Assembly (NCBI GenBank): GCA_028714015.1
Contig: JAQTNG010000004.1
Location: forward strand, 1-42,362
Direction of reading: 5' to 3'
Source: Elusimicrobiota bacterium
GTDB taxonomy: Bacteria; Elusimicrobiota; Elusimicrobia; UBA1565; UBA9628
DNA length: 42,362 nucleotides
The notes beneath the pieces are model-generated. The model made no database searches. It was given only the letters and a program-made list of their open reading frames with translations, and had not been told where the DNA came from. Every line of letters begins with the position of its first letter. Positions within the stretch are counted from its first letter, which is position 1. Shown one piece after another: positions 32,213 through 40,600 of the stretch. Both the position numbers and the translations under genes were made by a program.

Positions 32213-33487
32213 CTAAATCTCCTGGAACGACTCGGCGGCGGCGCCGATGGCGATGTTGAGGTCTTTCTCGGTGTGCGCGTAGGAGACGAAGGCCGCCTCC
32301 CACTGCGCCGGCGGCAGATAGACGCCGCGCTTGAGCATGCCGTGGAAGTAGCGCCCGTACGCGGCCTTGTCGGCCTTCATCGCCGACGCGTAGTCGGTGA
32401 CCTCGCCCTCGAGGAAGAACGGAGTGAACATCGAGCCGATGGACTGGATGCGCAGCGGCACGCCCGAGCGCAGGGACACGCGCCGCAGGCCCTCGCACAT
32501 GTAGTCGGCGAGCTGGGCCATGCGCTTGTACGGCGATTCGTCGCGCAGGAGGTCGAGCATCGCCGTGCCGGCCGCGACCGCGACCGGGTTTCCGGACAGC
32601 GTTCCGGCCTGGTACGCCGGGCCCTCGGGGGAGATCACCGACATGACGTCGCGGCGGCCGCCGTAAGCGCCCATCGGCAGGCCTCCGCCGATGATCTTGC
32701 CCAAGACCGTGAGGTCGGGCTTGATCTTGTAGATGGTCTGCGCGCCGCCGTAGCAGACGCGAAAGCCCGTGATGACCTCGTCGAACACAAGCAATGCCTT
32801 TTCCCGCTTCGTGATCCGTCGAAGCCCTTCCAAAAAACCTTTGGCCGGGAAGACCACGCCCATGTTCGCGGGAATCGGCTCGACGAAGATCGCCGCGATC
32901 TTGCCTTTGTTTTTCTTGAACGCGTTCTCGACGGCTTTCAGGTCGTTGAACGGCACCACGATCGTCGTCGCCGCGAAGGACTTGGGCACGCCCGCGGAGT
33001 CCGGCACGCCCAGCGTCGTCGCGCCCGAGCCGGCGGCGACGAGCAGGCTGTCGAAGTGGCCGTGGTAGCAGCCCGCGAACTTGATGATGAGGTCGCGTCC
33101 GGTGAACGCGCGCGCCGCGCGCGCCGCGCTCATGCCCGCCTCGGTGCCGGAGCTGGTCATGCGCATCAGCTCGATCGACGGGAAGGCCTTCTTGATGCGC
33201 TCGGCCAGGTTCACCTCGGCCTGGGTCGCGGCGCCGAACGTCGAGCCGCGCGCCATCGCGTCCTGCGCCGCCTTGACGAGCTCGCGCCGGGCGTGGCCGA
33301 ACATCAGCGGCCCCCACGACAGGCAGAAGTCCAGATAGGACTTCCCGTCGTCCGCGAAAAGATACGCGCCGGAGCCGCCGTGCACGAACAGCGGCGTGCC
33401 GCCGACCGACTTGAAGGCGCGCACCGGCGAGTTGACGCCGCCGACGAGCGACTTGCGCGCGCGGGCGAAGATCTTCTTCATGCTCAT
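32213..33487 (-). CDS. hemL: Glutamate-1-semialdehyde 2,1-aminomutase
   Basis: A 424-residue PLP enzyme that makes 5-aminolevulinate from glutamate-1-semialdehyde in the C5 haem pathway. The N-terminus FARARKSLVGGVNSPVRAF is diagnostic. TSSGTEAGMSAARAARAFTGR, VFDEVITGFR (PLP aspartate) and the PLP-lysine motif TVLGKIIGGGLPMGAYGG are intact. Two starts are close together: ATG 33487 (MSMKK) and ATG 33481. A farther ATG at 33514 would overlap hemB. There is no clear Shine-Dalgarno sequence. It lies 14 nt after hemB, so the two haem genes form an operon. The substrate-producing hemA (glutamyl-tRNA reductase) is not in this window. Confidence 0.97.
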   Translation of the reverse strand: MSMKKIFARARKSLVGGVNSPVRAFKSVGGTPLFVHGGSGAYLFADDGKSYLDFCLSWGPLMFGHARRELVKAAQDAMARGSTFGAATQAEVNLAERIKKAFPSIELMRMTSSGTEAGMSAARAARAFTGRDLIIKFAGCYHGHFDSLLVAAGSGATTLGVPDSAGVPKSFAATTIVVPFNDLKAVENAFKKNKGKIAAIFVEPIPANMGVVFPAKGFLEGLRRITKREKALLVFDEVITGFRVCYGGAQTIYKIKPDLTVLGKIIGGGLPMGAYGGRRDVMSVISPEGPAYQAGTLSGNPVAVAAGTAMLDLLRDESPYKRMAQLADYMCEGLRRVSLRSGVPLRIQSIGSMFTPFFLEGEVTDYASAMKADKAAYGRYFHGMLKRGVYLPPAQWEAAFVSYAHTEKDLNIAIGAAAESFQEI

Positions 33488-33501
33488 GGGCTGGTTGTTT
33501 T

Positions 33502-34473
33502 TCAGGCGAGCCATCTGGCGGCCTCCAGGGCGTAGTAGGTCAAAATGAAGTCGGCGCCGGCGCGCTTGATGCACATGAGCGACTCGAGCGCCATCTTTCT
33601 CTCGTCGATCCAGCCGTTGGCGGCCGCGGCCTTGATCATCGCGAACTCGCCCGACACCTGGTACGCCGAGGTGGGCAGGCCGAAGCGGACCTTGACGGCC
33701 TTGAGCACGTCGAGATAGGGCAGAGCGGGCTTGACCATCACCATGTCCGCCCCCTCCTCGACGTCGAGCGCGACCTCGCGCATCGCCTCGTTGAAGTTGG
33801 CCGGGTCCATCTGGTAGCCGGAGCGGTCGCCGAAGCTGGGCGGGCTCTCCGCCGCTTCGCGGAAAGGCCCGTAGAACGCGCTCGCGTACTTGGCGGCGTA
33901 GGCCAGGATCGGCGTGTCGCCGTGGCCGGCCCCGTCGAGGGCTTTGCGGATCGCCGCGACCTGGCCGTCCATCATGCCCGAGGGCGCGATGACGTCGAAG
34001 CCGGCCTTCGCCTGCGATACGGCCGTCTTGGCCGTGAGGGCCAAGGTCGGGTCGTTGAGCACCTTGCCGTCCTTGACGACGCCGCAGTGGCCGTGGTCGG
34101 TGTACTCGCAGAAGCACAGGTCCGCGATCATCAGAAGATTGGGGTGCTTGTCCTTGATCGCCTTCACGGCGTTCTGGACGATGCCGTTGTCGGCATAGGC
34201 GCCGGAGGCCTTCGCGTCCTTCTTGTCGGGGATGCCGAAGAGGATCAGTCCCGGTATGCCCTCGCGGACCGCGAGGTCGGCGGCCTTCACCGCCATGTCC
34301 ACGGAATACTGGAAGTGCCCGGGCATCGACGAGATCGGGCGCTTCTCGCCCTTGCCGGGGCGTATGAACAGCGGAAGTATGAAGTCCCTGGCGGTCAGTT
34401 CGGTCTCGCGGATCAGGGAGCGGAGGACGGGGCTGGAGCGCAGGCGGCGCGGGCGCGTGGTTGGGAAGCTCAT
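33502..34473 (-). CDS. hemB: Delta-aminolevulinic acid dehydratase (porphobilinogen synthase)
   Basis: A 323-residue enzyme that condenses two 5-aminolevulinate molecules to porphobilinogen. It has the active-site lysines in [15 protein letters not shown] and [13 protein letters not shown]. The cysteine-containing segment [15 protein letters not shown] indicates the zinc-dependent type. The start [18 protein letters not shown] is typical. ATG 34473 is preferred; the ATG at 34482 is embedded in the promoter -10 (TAAAATG), so it would not be transcribed in full. It is followed by hemL after 14 nt; together they give two consecutive steps of tetrapyrrole synthesis (HemL then HemB). Confidence 0.97.
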   Translation of the reverse strand: MSFPTTRPRRLRSSPVLRSLIRETELTARDFILPLFIRPGKGEKRPISSMPGHFQYSVDMAVKAADLAVREGIPGLILFGIPDKKDAKASGAYADNGIVQNAVKAIKDKHPNLLMIADLCFCEYTDHGHCGVVKDGKVLNDPTLALTAKTAVSQAKAGFDVIAPSGMMDGQVAAIRKALDGAGHGDTPILAYAAKYASAFYGPFREAAESPPSFGDRSGYQMDPANFNEAMREVALDVEEGADMVMVKPALPYLDVLKAVKVRFGLPTSAYQVSGEFAMIKAAAANGWIDERKMALESLMCIKRAGADFILTYYALEAARWLA

Positions 34474-34480
34474 GAGGCGC

Positions 34481-34486
34481 ATTTTA
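34481..34486 (-). promoter_or_regulatory. -10 element of the hemB-hemL operon
   Basis: TAAAAT (34486-34481) lies 7 nt before the ATG at 34473, as in other leaderless starts here. The -35 is poor (GTCGTG at 34509-34504), so an activator or an alternative sigma factor may be involved. Confidence 0.5.
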
Positions 34487-34637
34487 CATCATGTCGGCGC
34501 ATTCACGACTTGATGCCGGTCACGCCTGGTTTTCCCCCGACTTTCAGCGTTGCAAGTCGGGGGATGCCTCGAGAGGGGGCCAAAGGGCCCAATTTCCATC
34601 AGACTAATGCGTCTCCGGCGGCGCTGTTTGGCCCTAT

Positions 34638-34664
34638 CCGCCCCTCCGGGGCGGGGGCTACAAT
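34638..34664 (+). promoter_or_regulatory. -10 element and upstream hairpin of the giant glucan-active gene
   Basis: TACAAT (34659-34664) ends 8 nt before the ATG at 34673. No good -35 sits 17 nt upstream. Instead a 7-bp inverted repeat CCGCCCC-TCC-GGGGCGG (34638-34654) fills the usual -35/spacer region, which could be an operator. Confidence 0.45.
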
Positions 34665-34672
34665 CATCTGAG

Positions 34673-37600
34673 ATGAGTATTCTCAAAAAGCCGCTGGCCA
34701 GCGTGGCCGCGGCCGTCCTCTTCATCTCCGCTCCGGGGCCCGCCTGCTATCAGGCGGCGGCGCAAAGCCTCGGCTCGGCGAGCAGGGCGGCCGAAGCGGC
34801 GTCCGTCCCGGCGACGGGAGTCGTGCCCGCGCTGGGGACGGCGGCGGGCCCCCCCTCGCTTGCGCCGTTGAGCGCCCCGACGCTCGGGCTTCCGGCCGCG
34901 GCCGTCCCCGCGCCCGTCCCTCTTCCCGCGATGGAGCCGGCGCGCCCGATCCCCCTCGCCGCGGCGCAAAAACCCCAGGCCGCGGCGCTGCCGGAATTGG
35001 CGAAGGCGATGGCGCCGGCCCGCGCGCAGGACATGCCCGGGCGATTGGACGCGCTCTACAGCGGAGGCGTCGCGAAAGCGAGCGCGGACGCCGACGCGGT
35101 CGCCGGGACTCTTGGACACATCGAGCCCAGCGGGCTCGAAGAGTCGTCGCGGCGCTTCTTCGAGGGCGCCGCGAAGGGGGCCTGGCGGGGCTACTTCGAG
35201 AAGCACGTCAGCGCGCTCGGCCTTCCCTACGACAACGCCCAGTGGCTCGAAACGCATGACCCCGGGGAAAAGAACAACCTGGGATTGGAGACGATGCCCG
35301 ACGGCACGATCCGCTACGCGCCGACCTCGCCGACCAACATCGGCTACTACCTCACGGCGGTCGCGGCGGCGAAGTCCTTCGGCTGGATCTCGGACGCCGA
35401 GGCGCTCGCGCGCGTGCGCCGGACCCTCAAGACGCTCGGGCAGATGGAGAAATGGCACGGGCATCTTTACAACTTCTACGACGCGCGCACTTTGACGGCC
35501 ACCAGCCGGTTCGTCTCGACCGTCGACTCGGGCAACCTGGCCGCCGGCCTCATCGCGGTCGGCAACCTTCTTCCGGAGATCCGCGGCGAGGCCCGGGCGC
35601 TCTCGGACGCGATGGACTTCGGCCCGCTCTACGATAAGGAAAAAGGCCTGCTGCTCGTCGGCTACGACGCTCAGAACAAGGCGCCGGACGCGAACCATTA
35701 CGGCGACTATCTCTCCGAGTCGCGCCTCGCCTATCTCGTCGCCATCGGGCAAGGAAGCGTCCCGGCTTCCGCGTGGTCCCGCCTGGACCGGACGGGGAGC
35801 CTGGACGGCGGCGCCATGGATCACCTGGCCCCGCTGGCCTTTCTCGACGAGCCCGGCCATGAGGCCGATGTCCGGGCGCAGGCGAAAGACGCCGAAACGC
35901 TGAGCGGCAAATCGGTGTGGGGAAAGTCCGAGGCGGCCTATCTCGAGAAGGACGAAAACGGGCATTGGCATCATCGCTACGGGCGCTTCGGCGCGGCCGG
36001 GCTCGCCTCCAAGAAGTACGCTCCCGGCGGCGCGCGCAAAGAGAAGGTCGTCAGCCCCTACGTCAGCTTCCTGGCGCTCGCGGTTCCCGGCGTCGACGCC
36101 GGGGCGGTGAGGCGCAACCTCCGGAACCTGGCGGCGCTGGGCCTGCGCCGGCGCGACGGGGCGTTCCTCGACGGGGCGCAGAAGGACGCGGAGACCGGCA
36201 AGGCGCTGCCGATATCGCAGGTCTTCGCCAATCACCAGGGGATGTCGCTGGCGGCGTTGGCCAACTATTTGAAGGAAGGGATGATCCGAAAGGCGTTCTC
36301 GGGAGACGAGCGGATACAAAAGGCGCTCGCGCTGATCGACGGCAAGACCGCCGCGGGCGTCGAACGCAAGAAGGAAGGAGCCAGAAAGATCAACGGCCTC
36401 AACGGCGTGCCGGAGGCCCATTACTTCGGCGCGGGAAGCCTATTCGGAATGGTGACGAACTTCGGATCCGGATTCTTAAAGGCCACGGGCGACGTGGTGC
36501 GGTACGTCAACGAATATCTTGTCAACGCGTTCCGCGCCGATCCCGTCGAGCAGGAAGCCTGGGGCCCGTTCGTCTACGTCTCCGAAGACAAGGCCGTGTG
36601 GTCCACGGCCTATCAACCGACCCGCAGCGCCGATCCGGAGAAGCTCGAGGCGGAGTTCTGGCCCGGAGGCGCCACTTTGGGAAATTCCCAGCGCGGCGTG
36701 AGGTCGACGACGAGAATCTGGGCCGACTCGAGCGTGCAGGTGCAGGAGGTCACGCTCACCAACGAATCTCAGCATGACCGCCGTCTGGCTCTCACCAGCT
36801 TTCAGGACATGGCCCTTCAAAACGGCGGCGCGTATTGGGCGCATCCGGCTTACCAGAAGATCTTCATCCAGACCAAATATGACGCCGAAGCGGAGGCCAT
36901 CTACGGCCTGCGGCGCGGCCACGCTCCGGGCGAGACCTGGCCGGTGGCCTTCTATTTCTCGGACGCGCCGGCCGGACCGGGCGCGTCCTTCGAGACCTCG
37001 CGCGAGGCGTTCCTCGGCAAGGGCGGGGCCCGCGCGCCCGACGCGCTCGCCGGCGGGACATTGACGGGCATGACGGGCGCGGTGATCGAGCCCGCCGCCA
37101 TCCTCCAGCGGAGCGTGACGCTCAAGCCCGGAGAGAGCCGGACGGTGCGCTTCTTCACGGGCCTGGCGCAGGACGAGGCGGCCGCTCGGGCGACCATCGC
37201 GAGATACCGCGGCCTCGCGGCGACGAGCTTCGAGGGCTCGCGCCGGGAAGCGGTCCGCGCGGCGGAGAACGAAATCCTCGCGGCCGGGATCGCGCCTCGG
37301 AACCGCGCGAAGTGGGCCTCGGTCCGCTCCCAGCTGCTCTACCCGAAGCCCCGGCCGGTGGCCCAAGAGAGCGCGCCGCGCACGGGCCGTCCCGCCATCG
37401 CCTGGCGCGTCACCTCGGAAAGCGAGATCCCCGACGCGCTCGAGCTGATCTCGCTTCAGCCGTCGTGGCGGGAAAAGGGCGCCGCCGCCGATTTGGTCTT
37501 CCTGCTCGACATCGGCGGCGCGCTCGAAAAACAAAGGGTCAAAACCGCGCTCGAGGCGGCGACGACCCGGATCCTGCCGGGCTGGAACAGGACGACGCTC

Positions 37601-40600
37601 GAGGGCGTGCGCGTGCTCGACGCCGCGGAGATGTCCGCGGCGGAACGCAACGGGCTGGAGAGCAAAGCGTCGGTCCTGCTCGGCGTGGCGGCGCCGACCT
37701 CCGTCGCCTCGCCCGCTCCTCGAAGGGAACAGGGATCGAAGCGGGAGCCGGGGACGGGACCGCTGTTCGAGTTCGATTCGGCGAAGAACGAGGTCGTCAT
37801 CTTCCGGCCCAAGGACGTCCCGGGAGTCTGGTCGCACGTGCTGGCGAACGGCTACGGGACGCTGAAGGACGGGGAGGTTCCCGAGGATGGAGGACCCCAG
37901 TACGCGCTCCTGCTCACGCAGAACGGCGGAGGGTTCGCGGCGAGGTGGGACGCGCAGGGCAACCGGACGACGGGGTTCACCGCCGACCCGAGCGTGGACG
38001 CGCCTGCGATGGCGTTCCACCTGCGCGACCTGGAGACGGGAAAGCATTTCTCCTTGACGCCGGGAGCCGACGCCTCGGGCGCGGCCGAGCACAAGGTCCG
38101 CTTCGGCCAGGAAGGCTACGCCGTGTTCGAGGCGGCGCAGAAGGAAGCGGGGCTCAAGGCGTCGCTCACGGCCTTCGTGCCGCCGGACTCGCCGGTCGCG
38201 TATCTGGTCGTCGACGTCGAGAACCTGCGGGACGGCCCCCGGCGCCTCGACCTGACCGGGCTGGTGGACCTGGCTCTCGGCGAAGGGCCGAAGCAGGCGA
38301 ACCGCGCCGTGATCGTCTCGCGCGATCCCGCGACGGGCGCCCTGCTCGCCCGCAACCCCGACGGGAAATTCCCCGACGCCTCCGCCTTTTTCGCGGCCGT
38401 CTCGGGCCGCCCCTCCTCGTACGGCACGGACCGGGCCTCGCTGCTGGGGCTCGGCGGAGATCTCGGGAATGCGGCCGCTCTGTCCCAGCCGGAACTGCCG
38501 GGCGCCGAGGCCAGCTCGGGCAATCCGATGGCGGCGCTCCGGCTGCCGATCCTCGATCTGGCCAAGAAGGGCGACGTGACGCGCGTGGTCCTCGTGCTCG
38601 GACAGGGCAAGGACCGCGCGGAAGCTCTCGATTTAGTGGCGAAGATGCAAAAGGCGGGCGCGGGCGGCGTCGTCGCCTCGCTCGAAGAGACCCGCGACGC
38701 GTGGAAGAAGACGCGCTCGGCTCTACAGATATCCAGCCCCGAGTCCTCGCTCGACCCGATGATCAACGGCTGGCTGCCGCGTCAGGCGCTCAAGTCGCGC
38801 ATGGAAGCCCGCTCCGGCTACCATCAGGCCAGCGGCGCCTTCGGCGGACGCGACCAGGTGCAGGACAGCCTCATCGGACTGCACCTCGACCCGATGATCA
38901 CGCGCAACCAGATTCGCCTCGTGGCCCGGCGCCAGTTCCGCGAGGGCGACATACAGCATTGGTGGTTCCAGTTCCGCGGCCAGGAGAGCGGCTTCGGCGT
39001 CCGGACCAAGTTCTCCGACGACCTGCTCTGGATGCCCTACGCGCTGACCCAGTACCTGGACGCGACGGGCGACGAGTCGCTCCTGAAGGAACGGGAGCCC
39101 TACCTGCTCGGCCGCGAACTCAACGAGCACGAGCGCGACCGGGGCTCCGTCCCGAAGGCGTCCCCGGAGACCGGCTCGGTCTACGAGCACGCGACGCGCG
39201 CGATCGACCGGTCGCTGTCCAAGATGGGCGAGCACGGCCTGCCGCTCATGGGCACCGGCGACTGGAACGACGGCATGGGCGACGTCGGCGCCGAGGGCAA
39301 GGGCGAGAGCGTGTGGCTCGCCTTCTTCCTGTACGACGTCTTGCAGCGCTTCGCGCCGGTCGCCGAGAAGCAGGGCGACGCCGGGCGGGCCAAGCTTTAC
39401 CGAGAGCGCGCGGCGGCGCTCAAGGCCGCCATCGCGAAGCACGCCTGGGACGGCAAATGGTGGCTGCGTGCGTACTACGACGACGGCGGGCCTCTGGGAA
39501 GCGTGGCCAACGAGCAGTGGATGATCGACAGCCTCCCTCAGGCCTGGGCCGTGATCTCCGGCGCCGGCGACCCCGCGCGCAACAAGGAAGGCCTCGAGTC
39601 GGCGTGGCGCTACCTCGTCGACGAGAAGAACGGCATCGTCCGGCTCGGCACGCCGTTTTACAAAGACCCCCCGCGGTCCGGCCAAAATCACCCGGGCTCT
39701 TTGGCCGGCTATCCTCCGGGGCGCCGCGAGCACGGCTCCTATACGCACGCGGCCGTATGGCTCGCGATCGGCTTCGCGATGCAGGGCGACGGCGACCGCG
39801 CCTTCGAGCTTCTGGGCATGCTCAACCCGATGGTCCGCACGATGACGCCCGAGCGCCTGGCGCAGTACCAGCAGGAGCCCTACGCGGTGGCCGCCGACCG
39901 CAACGCCGACGAGCCGTTCCTCGGACGCGCCGGCTGGACCCAATACACGGGATCGGCCGGCTGGATGTACCGCGCCTATGTCGAGTACATACTGGGCCTG
40001 CGCTTCAAGGACGGCGGCCTGCTCGTCGATCCGGCGATACCGAGCGCCTGGGACGGCTACACGGCGCAAAAGACGCTCAAGCACCCCGCGCCCGAGGGCT
40101 CCGGCATGGGCCTGCGCGAAGCGCGCTACGAGATCACGGTCCGCAATCCGAATCACGTCTCCAAGGGCGTCGAGTCGATCCGCTTAGACGGGGCATTGCT
40201 GACGTCCGGAACGAGCGTCGTGCCGTTCCTCGACGACGGGAAGCTCCACAAGGTCGAGGTGCTGATGGGCGGGGCCGCCGCCGCGCCCCGAAAGGCTTCG
40301 GCCGGGCGCGACGTCGTCAAGGACAACCGGATTCGCGCGTTCGTGCGCGGGACAGTGCCCCGCGCCGCCAACGTCGTCGGACGGGCGTTCTCCCATGCCG
40401 CGGCCGCGGTTTCCGCCCGGGCCGTTTCCGCCTACGATCGCGGCTACGCCGCCGTGCGCTCAGCCTTGTCTCTGCCGTATTGGCTCGAGCTCTATCCCGC
40501 GTGGGTCCGGGTCGCCTACGCGGTCGCCCCGTCCGGGACCGAGCGGGCGCTGCGCGCGGCGATGGGCTTCCTCCAGCGCCGTCAGGCCGCGAAGATTTCC

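Noticed and set aside
34578-34633. Inverted repeat GGGCCAAA...TTTGGCCC upstream of the giant gene as a regulator site.
   Set aside because: The half-sites are about 45 nt apart, GC-rich and short; in this composition such a match is easily found by chance.
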